Shown: positions 52,081 to 61,439 of the stretch, piece by piece
How positions within the stretch are numbered: position 1 is the stretch's first letter
Layout: every line of letters begins with the position of its first letter
Assembly (NCBI RefSeq): GCF_003287735.1
Contig: NZ_NSCM01000010.1
Location: forward strand, 1 to 64,000
DNA length: 64,000 nucleotides
Direction of reading: 5' to 3'
Source: Photorhabdus bodei
GTDB lineage: Bacteria > Pseudomonadota > Gammaproteobacteria > Enterobacterales > Enterobacteriaceae
Translations under genes and position numbers: made by a program
Notes under the pieces: generated by a model
The model's input: only the letters and a program-made list of their open reading frames with translations
Database searches by the model: none
What the model was told of the DNA's origin: nothing

Positions 52081-52503
52081 ATGGAATTTATTAAAAATAG
52101 ATTTTGTCACTGGAACGGTGAACATCTCGTTGTCGATACAATGGCTAGAAGTCATAAAATGGTAAACAGTATGGGAACGGGCGAGGGATTAGTTTCGTTT
52201 GATGGCTTTGGTGCTGATCTAATTCGTTTCAGCAAAGATGAAGGGATGCAGAATCATACTCACTTAGGTCATCATATCTTATTTGTACTCGCAGGAACAG
52301 GTTATGTTATTTATGCGGGTGAAAAGCATAAAATAGAGCCTGGAGTTTGCTATTTTGTGAATGGGCAAATAGATCACGCGATTAAAGCAACTAGCGATTT
52401 GGTTATGCTTGTTGTCGGTAATAATCATTGTGCGGTTGATTCGCAAGATAGGACGACGCTGGTGCCATATAGGGAAGGAACCCCAGAAGAATTAAAGATT
52501 TAA
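52081..52503 (+). CDS. Cupin domain protein
   Basis: A 140-residue single cupin. Motif 1 is HTHLGHHILFVLAGTGYVIYAGE, where HTH and the following His supply candidate metal ligands, and motif 2 is YFVNGQIDHAIKA with a further His. The sequence is otherwise not one I know. A weak ribosome site (AGGAAAG) lies before the ATG. Possible roles include a metal-dependent isomerase, dioxygenase or sensor; the metal ligands are present, so catalysis is possible. It is monocistronic. Confidence 0.8.
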   Translation: MEFIKNRFCHWNGEHLVVDTMARSHKMVNSMGTGEGLVSFDGFGADLIRFSKDEGMQNHTHLGHHILFVLAGTGYVIYAGEKHKIEPGVCYFVNGQIDHAIKATSDLVMLVVGNNHCAVDSQDRTTLVPYREGTPEELKI

Positions 52504-53138
52504 CTTGGGATAAATTGAATTAAACATGTGCTAGTGCTTGGTGAGTTGCGAGAATGCCATGATATTTTGCCAGAGATAAAGTATCTAAGATTATATTCAT
52601 GAAGATAATTATAAATAAGGATAAATTATTGGAGTGATAAAAGGATGATATAGGATTTTTTCAATTAATATAATGTGGGAATCTTATGAAGGGGATCAGG
52701 CACTAGCCTATGAAACATTAGATTTACTGGAAATAAAATGGAGAAATATATTAGAGATAATGTTTTATTGTAATAATAAAGGTTGGAATGATTATTGAAA
52801 TTATTTTAATGTGACATTTAAATTGGGAAATAATTTCAATGGGTGGTGGTAATGAGTTTTCGAATTGAAATTAATTTAAATAACCTGAGTTCTGGTTAAG
52901 CCGTTACTAACATATCCATTTCTAAGCAGGAAATATTCAGTGATTTTGTTCTCTTTGTGACAATAAGTTATCTGTCGCCCTAACACATTTAACATTAATC
53001 CTTGCACACTACAGTGTCGTGAATGTTCTATCTGAGAAATATTGGGTATCCGTATTTGGGGATTGATGAACCAACTAAAGGATTCCCTTTCTCGATATTT
53101 ATATCTCGTATTTAATAGTTGAGTAGTGTCAATCTCAG
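52504..53138. other. AT-rich region without a gene
   Basis: About 630 bases; no supported gene. Sequence near 52960-53060 has moderate GC but shows no open frame of use. Confidence 0.4.
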
Positions 53139-53321
53139 TGCTACGGTGAATATGAGGCTATTATCTCAATTGAAACTTTGGAGGTCATGGAAGGTTCATT
53201 GCCCAAACGAGCAAAGGCTCTGGTCATCGAATGGGCGGTTGAGTACAGGTAGTATCTGCTGAATGATTGGCAACTGGCTGAACAACATCGGCCTCTCAAC
53301 AAGATTGAACTGCTGGAGTGA
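53139..53321 (+). pseudogene. DUF4160 family remnant with premature stop
   Basis: The frame encodes YGEYEAIISIETLEVMEG, SLPKRAKALVIEWAVEYR, then TAG at 53250, then YLLNDWQLAEQHRPLNKI. This is the DUF4160 family C-terminal pattern. The 5' end is missing and the nonsense codon splits the remainder. Normally such genes precede DUF2442 genes, as here. Confidence 0.7.
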
Positions 53322-53326
53322 TTATC

Positions 53327-53578
53327 ATGCGCAGAGTAACGAAAGTGGAAATAAAGCCAGAATACACCCTGGCGGTGACGTTCGATGATGGCACCTATGG
53401 AGAGGTATGCATCGCAGATCGGTTGTTCGGACCCATGTTCGAGCCACTGAAAGAGCAGAAATTCTTTGCCCAAGCGCGTGTTGATGAGTGTGGCGCAGTG
53501 TGCTGGCCGAATGATGCTGATCTGGCACCCGACGCACTCTACAAAAAGCTCAAATCTCACTTAAGGGAGAATATATGA
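53327..53578 (+). CDS. DUF2442 family protein
   Basis: An 83-residue protein from ATG 53327, which has GGAG 9 bases upstream. The pattern MRRVTKVEIKPEYTLAVTFD, FDDGTYGEV and ending LAPDALYKKL is typical of DUF2442, often paired with DUF4160 and suspected of toxin-antitoxin-like roles. Its usual partner directly upstream is broken, so the pair is probably inactive. Confidence 0.75.
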   Translation: MRRVTKVEIKPEYTLAVTFDDGTYGEVCIADRLFGPMFEPLKEQKFFAQARVDECGAVCWPNDADLAPDALYKKLKSHLRENI

Positions 53579-53647
53579 TTGAACTGTTTGCATTGCTTGC
53601 GTTTGGATATTGGTAAAATCGAGCGTTTTATTCATTTTCTAGAAGGT

Positions 53648-53775
53648 ATATACCTTATGGATTTCAAGATGCATCGCGGCGGCAAGGGAGCGAATCCCCG
53701 GGAGCATAGATAACTATGTGACCGGGGTGAGTGAGTGCAGCCAACAAAGAGACAACTTGAAGGATGACAGGTATA
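53648..53775 (+). repeat. ERIC element 7
   Basis: ERIC copy in plus orientation. It overlaps the 3' end of a DUF6392-like gene on the other strand and replaces the natural C-terminus. Confidence 0.95.
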
Positions 53776-54133
53776 GTTCGGTCCAACCAATATCTTTCTT
53801 TAATCTTTTCCTCGGAGGAAGTGATTTTTCAGGTTTACCAAACTGTTTATGAATCCATTCCCGGGACATTAGTGGCACCAAGGGAGATGGTAATTCGTTA
53901 GGAAACTGATATAGCGGTTTTTTTTCATTTAGCAAAGTTAAGGTAATTTCTTTTAAACGCTTTCCTTCCCGATAAAATGCTAAAAATACGCCTTCTTTTA
54001 CCATATCTAAATAAATAACATTATTACCGGAAAAACCTTTTGGTTTCGTTTTATAAGGGATTAATCCTTTATCAAAAATTTCCTGATAAGATTTATCCAA
54101 ACAATTAATCAATGCTTCAATATTTATCGCCAT
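53714..54133 (-). pseudogene. Third DUF6392-like immunity gene, 3' end replaced by an ERIC
   Basis: A frame of 139 residues. The first about 119 residues are homologous to the next two genes ([28 protein letters not shown]); the last about 20 come from ERIC element 7, so the C-terminal strand pair present in its paralogs is lost. The start has the same flanking sequence as the second copy. It may be inactive, although a shortened protein could still fold. Confidence 0.7.
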
Positions 54134-54236
54134 TATTTATATAACCTCTTTTCTCAATTAAGCCAATTCATCTTCAATTTAACCTTTTAAGCTATTGATT
54201 AATGAATTGGCTCTCAAGAAAATCTCCTCTTTTATT
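54129..54236 (-). repeat. Duplicated flank of DUF6392-like genes (with 54702-54809)
   Basis: About 105 bases, including the start region of one copy and the end of the next gap, occur twice with few mismatches, at 54129-54236 and 54702-54809. This marks tandem duplication of a unit of about 573 bp. Confidence 0.8.
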
Positions 54237-54238
54237 AA

Positions 54239-54706
54239 CTACCAGCCCACTTCTGAGGTGAGTAAAAAAGTCAAAGATTCAACCTGTTCAGTGAGATCAT
54301 AAGAAATTTGCATACTTGTAGGAATACGAAAATTGAACAATGTATATAATTCTGTCCAACCAAATTGGTGTCTCATAATCATCTCTGGAGGATGAGATTT
54401 TTCAGGCGCACCAAAATGTTCATGAATCCATTTACGTGACATTTTGGGGACGAGTGGTGATGGTAATTCATTAGGAAATTGATACGATGGCTTATCCCTA
54501 TTAATTAAAGTGACAGTCACATCAAGCAGTTCTTTATTATCTCTTTTAAACGCTAAATACACACCTTCTTTAATCATATTCAATGATATATAATCACAGT
54601 CTGGATCTCCTTTAGGCTTTGTTTTATAAGGAATAAATCCTTCACTATAAATTTCCTGATAAGTTTTACCTAAACTATTAATTAGTACTTCAATGTTAAT
54701 CGCCAT
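54239..54706 (-). CDS. DUF6392-like immunity protein, copy 2
   Basis: A 155-residue protein starting [20 protein letters not shown] with [14 protein letters not shown]-like [18 protein letters not shown] and FGWTELY. I match it to DUF6392, a family often found with pyocin-like toxins. It sits in the array downstream of a pyocin-type effector and probably protects against a related toxin. The gap to the next copy repeats about 105 bases of the gap to the copy at 53714. Confidence 0.75.
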   Translation of the reverse strand: MAINIEVLINSLGKTYQEIYSEGFIPYKTKPKGDPDCDYISLNMIKEGVYLAFKRDNKELLDVTVTLINRDKPSYQFPNELPSPLVPKMSRKWIHEHFGAPEKSHPPEMIMRHQFGWTELYTLFNFRIPTSMQISYDLTEQVESLTFLLTSEVGW

Positions 54707-54813
54707 TATTTATATAACCTCTTTTCTCAATTAAGCCAATTCATCTTCAATTTAACCTTTTAAGCTGCTGATTAATGAATTGGCTCTCAATAAAAATCTC
54801 CTCTTTATATTGA

Positions 54814-55272
54814 CTACCAACACACTTCTGAAGTAGGTAGGAATGTCACTGATTTGACTTGCTCACGTAAATCATAAGAAATTCTCATACTGATTTTGTC
54901 TGTGAAACGATATAAATCTATCCAACCAAATTGTCTCTTTAAAATTTCCCTTGGTGGTATTGATTTAATCGGAGTCCCTAAATTTTTTTCAATCCACCTT
55001 CTATCCATAGAAGGTTTTAATGGTGATGGTAATTCACTTGGAAATATAAAAGAAGTTTTATCTTCTCTAAGTAGCCTTAATGTAATTTCATTTAGTATTT
55101 TACTACTCCGTTCAAATGATAAGAAAATCCCCTCTCTCACCATATCAATATGAATATCAGGATCACCTGGAAAACTACTCGGCTTATTCTTATAAGGAAT
55201 TAATCCTTCACTATAAATTTCCTGATAAGTTCTACCTAAACTATTAATTAACGCTTCAACATTAACCGCCAT
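54814..55272 (-). CDS. DUF6392-like immunity protein, copy 1
   Basis: A 152-residue paralog of the neighbouring gene, sharing MAVNVEALINSLGRTYQEIY, FPSELPSPLKP and FGWIDLY and the same C-terminal YDLREQVKS. It lies 2 bases after the orphan toxin tip, so it is the likely dedicated immunity gene for it. Confidence 0.75.
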   Translation of the reverse strand: MAVNVEALINSLGRTYQEIYSEGLIPYKNKPSSFPGDPDIHIDMVREGIFLSFERSSKILNEITLRLLREDKTSFIFPSELPSPLKPSMDRRWIEKNLGTPIKSIPPREILKRQFGWIDLYRFTDKISMRISYDLREQVKSVTFLPTSEVCW

Positions 55273-55274
55273 TA

Positions 55275-55754
55275 TTAATATAACCCCTTCTCATGGTTTA
55301 ACTTATGCATCTTAGATCGAGCTTCTTCTAACTGCTCTTCTGTTGCTCCATAGTTCTTCAATGCTGGTTTTATAGTATTAAAATCACGATCTAACGCTGC
55401 TCTTAAGTTTTGTGCATCCTGTTCTATTTGAGTCTGGGAATTTCGACCACCATAGGTTGTACTGAATTTTTGATGAACCTCTGCTGGAATGATAATTGCT
55501 GCAACATCTTTTGCTAAAAGATTTAATTCATCCTTATCTAAATCAGGATATAACACTTTCAATTTTGTCCGAACCGCAGCAGCCGAAGGCATATGATCAG
55601 CATGCATCCCATTTCTTGGTCTCCCCGCAAAATTACTATACAAATCCACGTCTAACAATTTCACCGGCGGTTTACTCAAATACACATACACCGGCGGCAT
55701 ATTCGGGATGGGGAGTATCAGAATATAATCCCGAAAATCCTTCTCTTCCGGCAT
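55275..55754 (-). CDS. Orphan toxin C-terminal tip (alternative effector end)
   Basis: A 159-residue frame. Its first 12 residues ([12 protein letters not shown]) match the pre-toxin junction of the DNase effector upstream, and the 3' part is different, with [14 protein letters not shown] and long charged helices. There is no visible ribosome site before the ATG and a strong terminator lies between it and the effector, so it is likely silent as it stands. It fits an orphan polymorphic-toxin tip that can replace the DNase by recombination. The toxin activity is unknown. Confidence 0.7.
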   Translation of the reverse strand: MPEEKDFRDYILILPIPNMPPVYVYLSKPPVKLLDVDLYSNFAGRPRNGMHADHMPSAAAVRTKLKVLYPDLDKDELNLLAKDVAAIIIPAEVHQKFSTTYGGRNSQTQIEQDAQNLRAALDRDFNTIKPALKNYGATEEQLEEARSKMHKLNHEKGLY

Positions 55755-55810
55755 CGTCAGCGATTCAATACCAATATGATAGCTGTGTGAGGTATTAACC
55801 TTACTTAACC

Positions 55811-55845
55811 GTGATAAAAAGGATTATAAAAATCCTTTTTATCAC
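55811..55845. terminator. Perfect hairpin terminator between effector operon and orphan tip
   Basis: A 15-bp stem, GTGATAAAAAGGATT with AATCCTTTTTATCAC, and a 5-base loop. It lies 12 bases beyond the immunity gene stop on the minus strand and should isolate the downstream cassettes from effector transcription. Confidence 0.85.
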
Positions 55846-55856
55846 TGACTTAATTG

Positions 55857-56114
55857 CTATTTTTTAAAGCCAGGTTTACCGCTTTTGGCTCGCCATTCTT
55901 TGATTTGCTTCACTATTCCTTCAGGAGAATCATCCTGACCAGACGATGGGTAAAAAAGGATATCAGTACCATCTGGATGCTCTGATAAACGGATAAAATC
56001 TTGAACTGCAACATTAGCTTCATCTTCCGTCGCATAGTCTGCATTGCATACTTTTCTGGCAAATTCTAAAAACTCAGCTTCTGTATAATCTTCTAACTTT
56101 TTATTTAACTTCAT
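55857..56114 (-). CDS. Colicin E-type (Im) immunity protein
   Basis: An 85-residue acidic four-helix protein of the colicin/pyocin Im family. Family stretches are YTEAEFLEFARKVCNADYATE and LSEHPDGTDILFYPSSGQDDSPEGIVKQI, including the DxxxYP immunity motif as DILFYPS. It overlaps the effector gene by 4 bases and follows it, as immunity genes do. It should bind and block the HNH DNase domain encoded upstream. Confidence 0.92.
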   Translation of the reverse strand: MKLNKKLEDYTEAEFLEFARKVCNADYATEDEANVAVQDFIRLSEHPDGTDILFYPSSGQDDSPEGIVKQIKEWRAKSGKPGFKK

Positions 56115-57799
56115 TTTATTCCACCTTTGCTTGAATGAATTTCGATATGCCTTTTTGGTGTTGTTACACGAAGGTTATCGAGATTATAGACTTCACCACC
56201 GTCTTTAATAAATTTAACATGATGGATCTCATATTTTTCTCGATTTCCAATGTGTTCCTGTCGTGGTGAATATGGAGAGTAACTCTTTTTTAAAAACTCT
56301 TTATTATGTGAATTAAATTGCTGAGACAACTCAGGATCATTACCAACCTCTTTCCAAAATGCCCTTCTGAAATCATCAAAGTTATTAAATCTCCTCCCTC
56401 GTAACTTATCCGCTATCTGGCTAGGGATGGGTGCCCCCATATCTTGTCCTGCGAGATTTAACCAATTACCTTCAACTCTTTGTCCTTGGCCAGTTACCAC
56501 TCCCGGTTGGTTCCGAGGAGTATTAAACATCACATAAACTGGTTTCATTCCTGAACCGGCGGGAAAGACCAGAATATAATCCCGAAAATCCTTCTCTTCC
56601 GGCATTGGCAACGATTCAATATTGCTGCCGACTTTATCTGGGATCGGCAATACGGTTATCTGCGACGGAATAAATGGCTGTTCCTCATTCCCGGTATGGG
56701 GTGGAACTTTGAATTCCTGCTCGTTTGGTGTCCATAAAATCGTTGGCCGGTGTTCTCCTGGTTCCCAGAACTCATAATTACCGGTGGCCGGATTCAGTTT
56801 CATCATATGAACCGGCACTTTATCCAGACCACTTTCCGGGCTGACGTGATACCCCTGAACTGTCATCCTGCCGCTTTCTTCATCTCTGATCCAGCGAAAA
56901 CGGACACGGGTCGGTGCTTTACCATACTGACTGGCAATTTCACTAAGATGATATTCGTTTAAGTAATCTTCCTCACCTTCATTTAGCCCCGATGAATAAA
57001 ACAGCCCCATTAGTCCGACTGTCAATGGATTCGGCACCGCCAGCCAGCGCCCGGCACTGCTAGTGCCACCGCCAATGTAACGCATCACCAGCGTTTCGCC
57101 ATCCGCCACCGCGCTACGGGTCGTTGCAGCTACAACAGTCGCAGCGGCTTCGGCCTTACCTTTGCTGTCGCTAAACCACCGTTTATACCACGGTAATTTT
57201 TTATCCTGTGGCTTATCCGGTTCTGGTGGATGTTTTTTGCCTTGCGGAGGCTGTTCAGGCTTTGATTCCGTGACAGGGGTGGGCGATGATAGAACCTGAT
57301 ATATCCCCATCCTACCGAAATTATTTGCCGGTTCAGCCTCCGTACCGGCGTCGGTACAGCCTTTGCCCCGTTGACGAGATTTGGCAAATACCGGGATCGG
57401 TGGAGGCGGCACTTGTGTCACCGGTGGAGGATTGGACTGAACTGTTGTTGCTTCCTTCATTGGTGATGAGAAGTTTTGCGTCGCCGTATAAGCAGGTGTT
57501 ACCGCTTGTTGACGAGGCTGTTCCTGCTTCTCGTAGCTGTCCATAACCGAATTGATAAACCGGGCCCGACAAGGGCAGGTGCTGACACTATCCAATGTGC
57601 CGGCTAATCGTTGCCCCATATCAAACATATCTGATATGCCGCCGACAATCACATAAGTACCGGGATGCTTACCGCAGGTAACCTTATCCCCTTCACGCGC
57701 GGTGGCTCGCCCATTAAATGTCATGGTGTGATCACCCGTAATAATCTGTCCACCACAGGTAGTTTTGTCACCAACCAGCAGGTAATACCCTATTGCCAT
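56111..57799 (-). CDS. PAAR-pyocin-HNH DNase effector
   Basis: A 562-residue protein. PAAR-type domain (1-85) with GDKTTCGGQIITGD. Pro-rich linker (about 110-200). Pyocin S-type domain (about 205-410) with RVRFRWIRDEESGRM. Colicin E-type nuclease domain (about 430-562) ending in the HNH metal motif EIHHVKFIKDGGEVYNLDNL and HIEIHSSKGG. PAAR proteins cap the type VI secretion spike, so this is probably a T6SS-delivered DNase for killing competitors. An immunity gene follows. No T6SS structural genes are in the window, so delivery must rely on genes elsewhere. Confidence 0.92.
   Translation of the reverse strand: MAIGYYLLVGDKTTCGGQIITGDHTMTFNGRATAREGDKVTCGKHPGTYVIVGGISDMFDMGQRLAGTLDSVSTCPCRARFINSVMDSYEKQEQPRQQAVTPAYTATQNFSSPMKEATTVQSNPPPVTQVPPPPIPVFAKSRQRGKGCTDAGTEAEPANNFGRMGIYQVLSSPTPVTESKPEQPPQGKKHPPEPDKPQDKKLPWYKRWFSDSKGKAEAAATVVAATTRSAVADGETLVMRYIGGGTSSAGRWLAVPNPLTVGLMGLFYSSGLNEGEEDYLNEYHLSEIASQYGKAPTRVRFRWIRDEESGRMTVQGYHVSPESGLDKVPVHMMKLNPATGNYEFWEPGEHRPTILWTPNEQEFKVPPHTGNEEQPFIPSQITVLPIPDKVGSNIESLPMPEEKDFRDYILVFPAGSGMKPVYVMFNTPRNQPGVVTGQGQRVEGNWLNLAGQDMGAPIPSQIADKLRGRRFNNFDDFRRAFWKEVGNDPELSQQFNSHNKEFLKKSYSPYSPRQEHIGNREKYEIHHVKFIKDGGEVYNLDNLRVTTPKRHIEIHSSKGGIK
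56570..56605. repeat. 36-bp perfect direct repeat at toxin junction (with 55719-55754)
   Basis: The same 36 bases, ending in the ATG complement of MPEEKD, lie at 55719-55754 and 56570-56605, in the same orientation and frame, about 850 bp apart, with further imperfect identity to about 52 bases. Recombination would join the effector N-terminal part to the orphan tip. Confidence 0.9.
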
Positions 57800-58103
57800 C
57801 TACTTCACTTCCCCTTTGACTAACCACATTAATCATTTGTTTAACTAAAATAATTACCATATTGTTACAACTTAAAAGGTAATAATTGATCGGTAATACA
57901 ATGGATTTGAGTTAAAGAGATATGGAAAAGTTCAGAATTAATGAAAATAAAATCGAATTTTTTGCTGCTAGCTCTATCCCGCAAATACCCGGTCAAATTT
58001 CTCATTGTTCCAGCCATCGGATTTTTTCTCTTTTGTCATGCTAACCGCCATTTGATTCCATATTTTCTGATTGATAGCGTTTGAAAATCTGACAAGGAAA
58101 GCC
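57800..58103. promoter_or_regulatory. Divergent region between effector and flhB
   Basis: About 300 AT-rich bases hold the promoters of the minus-strand effector and plus-strand flhBA. I did not find a clear sigma-28 site here; enteric flhBA is a class II unit driven by FlhDC. Confidence 0.45.
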
Positions 58104-59255
58104 GTGGCTGAAGATAGCGATCTTGAGAAAACAGAAGAACCCACGTCCCATAAGCGGGAAAAAGCGCGAAAAGAGGGGCAGATAGCCCGCTCCAGAGAAC
58201 TGAGTTCTATATTGATGTTGACCAGTGGTTTAAGTTTGCTCTGGATGAGTGGTCAGTCAATGACGCATGAATTGTCGTTGATGGTGTTTGAAGGGTTTAG
58301 CTTTGATCACAGCATGGTCAGCAATGATAAGCAGATGGTTCAACAGATTGGCAGGTTGCTGCAACAGGCTGTTTTGGCCCTGCTGCCAGTTTTTGCTGGA
58401 TTAGTGTTAGTTGCATTAAGTGCCCCGGCGCTATTGGGTGGATTAGTATTCAGTACCAAATCCATCAAATTTGATCCGAAAAAATTGAACCCCATTTCTG
58501 GCCTGAAACGTATTTTTTCAATGAATGCGTTGGCGGAATTATTCAAAGCGCTACTTAAAGCGGGATTTGTCGGTATGGGTGCTGCTTTGTTCCTGTGGAT
58601 GAACTGGCCTGCCATGTTACGGCTCATAGCTCAACCGCCACTGTTGGCACTGGATGATGCTATGCAAATGCTAATATTCGCCGGTTATGTGGTGGTTTTC
58701 ATGTTGATACCGATGGTGGCTTTCGATGTTGTTTACCAGATATACAGCCATTTGAAAAAACTGAGAATGACCCGGCAGGAAATAAAGGATGAATTTAAAG
58801 AACAAGAGGGGGACCCACATGTTAAAGCGCGTATCCGTCAGCAACAACGGGCGGCTGCTCGTCAGCGTATGATGGCGGATGTACCGAAAGCGGATGTCAT
58901 TGTCACCAACCCAACTCACTATGCTGTTGCGCTGAAATATGATGAAAAAGCGATGAGTGCGCCAAAAGTATTGGCGAAAGGGGCGGGGATTATTGCATTA
59001 CGGATTAAAGAAATAGGTACAGAAAACCGCGTTCCATTACTTGAAGCGCCGCCACTTGCCAGGGCACTTTATCGCCATAGTGAAGTTGGCGGGCAGATCC
59101 CCGCGACACTTTATGCGGCGGTCGCGGAAGTCCTTGCTTGGGTCTACCAATTGAAACGTTGGAAACGGGAAGGCGGCTTGAAGCCTAAGAAACCTGAAAA
59201 TCTGCCAGTGCCGCCAGCACTGGATTTTGCTGGAGAAAATAATCGTCATGGCTAA
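58104..59255 (+). CDS. flhB: Flagellar export gate protein FlhB
   Basis: A 383-residue protein from GTG 58104, which has AAGGA upstream and gives the family N-terminus AEDSDLEKTEEPTSHKREKAR. Four membrane helices occupy about residues 30-210, and the autocleavage motif NPTH is present in VTNPTHYAVALKY, after which the C-terminal switch domain follows. An earlier in-frame ATG (58071) adds residues not found in the family. It overlaps flhA by 8 bases. It lies 37 kb from cheZ, its usual neighbour. Confidence 0.96.
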   Translation: MAEDSDLEKTEEPTSHKREKARKEGQIARSRELSSILMLTSGLSLLWMSGQSMTHELSLMVFEGFSFDHSMVSNDKQMVQQIGRLLQQAVLALLPVFAGLVLVALSAPALLGGLVFSTKSIKFDPKKLNPISGLKRIFSMNALAELFKALLKAGFVGMGAALFLWMNWPAMLRLIAQPPLLALDDAMQMLIFAGYVVVFMLIPMVAFDVVYQIYSHLKKLRMTRQEIKDEFKEQEGDPHVKARIRQQQRAAARQRMMADVPKADVIVTNPTHYAVALKYDEKAMSAPKVLAKGAGIIALRIKEIGTENRVPLLEAPPLARALYRHSEVGGQIPATLYAAVAEVLAWVYQLKRWKREGGLKPKKPENLPVPPALDFAGENNRHG

Positions 59256-61329
59256 CCTGGCCTCTATACTTCGTTTACCGGGCAATATGAAAGGCTCGCA
59301 ATGGCAAATGCTTGCCGGGCCGGTATTGATCCTCTTGATTTTGTCTATGATGGTATTGCCATTGCCGCCATTCATGCTTGATTTGCTGTTTACGTTTAAC
59401 ATAGCGCTATCAATCATGGTGTTGCTGGTGGCGATGTTTACCCGGCGCACGCTAGATTTTGCTGCATTTCCGACCATTTTGCTGTTCTCCACGTTATTGC
59501 GCTTATCTCTTAACGTAGCTTCAACCCGTATCATTTTATTGGAAGGGCATACGGGTTCTGCGGCAGCGGGGCACGTTGTAGAGGCATTTGGCCATTTTCT
59601 GGTTGGTGGCAACTTTGCTATCGGTATTGTGGTATTTATCATCTTGGTATTGATTAACTTTATGGTCATTACTAAAGGTGCAGGGCGGATTGCCGAAGTG
59701 GGTGCCCGTTTTGTGCTGGATGGCATGCCAGGTAAACAGATGGCAATTGATGCCGATTTAAATGCCGGATTAATTGGTGAAGAAGAAGCGAAGAAACGCC
59801 GTGCTGAAGTGACACAAGAATCGGATTTTTATGGTTCGATGGATGGTGCCAGTAAGTTTGTGCGCGGCGATGCGATTGCGGGATTGATGATCTTAGTTAT
59901 CAACGTCGTTGGCGGCTTAATTGTTGGTGTAGCCCAACATGGTATGAGTTTGGGGGATGCGGGAGAAGCGTATACCCTGTTAACCATTGGTGATGGTTTG
60001 GTTGCACAGTTACCTGCTCTCATTATTTCTACTGCGGCGGGTGTTATTGTGACTCGCGTAGCAACGGATCAGGACGTTGGTCAGCAGATGGTGACTCAAC
60101 TGTTCAACAATCCCAGAGTGATGATGTTGAGCGCGGGTGTTCTCGGATTGTTGGGCATGGTACCGGGAATGCCCAATTTTGTTTTCCTGTTATTTACCGC
60201 GGCATTAGCTGGTCTTGGCTGGTATCTGTATCGCCGTACTGATGCGCCGGCGATAAATACAGAAAAACCAAAAATAGAAGAGCAGCAACAGACATCAGAA
60301 GCTTCATGGTCCGATGTTCAGCTTGAAGATCCTTTGGGTATGGAAGTGGGATATCGCCTGATCCCGATGGTTGATTTTCGCCAGAATGGTGAGTTATTGG
60401 GGCGAATCAGCGGCATTCGTAAGAAATTTGCCCAAGAGATGGGATACTTACCGCCGGTTGTTCATATCCGGGATAACCTTGAACTGGCTCCAGCGGGCTA
60501 CCGTATTCTGATGAAAGGGGTAGAAATTGGTCGTGGTGAAGCGCATCCGGGGCGCTGGCTGGCGATTAATCCCGGTGGTGCCGTGGGGGAATTGCCAGGT
60601 GATATCACGAAAGATCCCGCTTTTGGCCTGTCTGCGGTTTGGATTGATGATAGCCTCAGAGAGCAAGCTCAGGTTCAGGGGTACACGGTGGTTGCCGCCA
60701 GTACGGTGGTTGCGACCCATATGAATCATCTGTTGACGCAATATGCCAATGAATTGTTTGGCCGTCAGGAAGCCCAGCAACTGTTTGAGCGAGTCAGCCA
60801 AGAGATGCCTAAACTGACCGAGGACTTTATTCCTGATGTTGTTAATCTGACAACCTTGCACAAGGTGCTTCAAAATCTGTTGTCCGAACAAGTGCCGATT
60901 CGAGACATGCGGACAATTATTGAAACCTTGGCTGAACATGCACCTGGACAAACTGATCCTTATGAATTGACATCTTTGGTTAGAATTGCGCTTGGCCGGG
61001 CAATTGCTCAACAGTGGTTCCCCGGAGCGCAGGAAATTCAGGTCATCGGATTGGATGCGGGCCTTGAGCGCTTGTTAATTCAGGCGTTACAAAATGGCGG
61101 TGGTTTGGAACCCGGATTGGCGGATAACTTACAACGGCAAGCGACGGAAGCACTGCAACGCCAAGAAATGCTGGGCGCGCCTCCGGTGCTGTTGGTCAAT
61201 CATGCATTACGCCCGCTGTTATCGCGTTTCTTACGTAGAACTTTGCCTCAATTAGTGGTTTTATCTAATCTTGAAATCAGTGATAACCGTCAAATTCGTA
61301 TGACCGCGACCATTGGTGGTAACGGATAG
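59248..61329 (+). CDS. flhA: Flagellar export gate protein FlhA
   Basis: A 693-residue protein from ATG 59248, which follows GGAG and matches the family start ANLASILRLPGN. About eight membrane segments fill the first 330 residues, including the FHIPEP-like KGAGRIAEVGARFVLDGMPG loop; the rest is the cytoplasmic nonameric ring domain ending QIRMTATIGGNG. The alternative ATG 59227 is upstream of the ribosome site and overlaps flhB further. The protein is closely similar to that of E. coli. Confidence 0.97.
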   Translation: MANLASILRLPGNMKGSQWQMLAGPVLILLILSMMVLPLPPFMLDLLFTFNIALSIMVLLVAMFTRRTLDFAAFPTILLFSTLLRLSLNVASTRIILLEGHTGSAAAGHVVEAFGHFLVGGNFAIGIVVFIILVLINFMVITKGAGRIAEVGARFVLDGMPGKQMAIDADLNAGLIGEEEAKKRRAEVTQESDFYGSMDGASKFVRGDAIAGLMILVINVVGGLIVGVAQHGMSLGDAGEAYTLLTIGDGLVAQLPALIISTAAGVIVTRVATDQDVGQQMVTQLFNNPRVMMLSAGVLGLLGMVPGMPNFVFLLFTAALAGLGWYLYRRTDAPAINTEKPKIEEQQQTSEASWSDVQLEDPLGMEVGYRLIPMVDFRQNGELLGRISGIRKKFAQEMGYLPPVVHIRDNLELAPAGYRILMKGVEIGRGEAHPGRWLAINPGGAVGELPGDITKDPAFGLSAVWIDDSLREQAQVQGYTVVAASTVVATHMNHLLTQYANELFGRQEAQQLFERVSQEMPKLTEDFIPDVVNLTTLHKVLQNLLSEQVPIRDMRTIIETLAEHAPGQTDPYELTSLVRIALGRAIAQQWFPGAQEIQVIGLDAGLERLLIQALQNGGGLEPGLADNLQRQATEALQRQEMLGAPPVLLVNHALRPLLSRFLRRTLPQLVVLSNLEISDNRQIRMTATIGGNG

Positions 61330-61439
61330 CGGTATCAATAGAATAGTGGGCCATTTTATTCCTAAATGGCCTGATATAATCATCTTTCGACATTAATAGT
61401 CATTTTTAGTCATCAAAATTAATTGATTTTTAATTTCTG

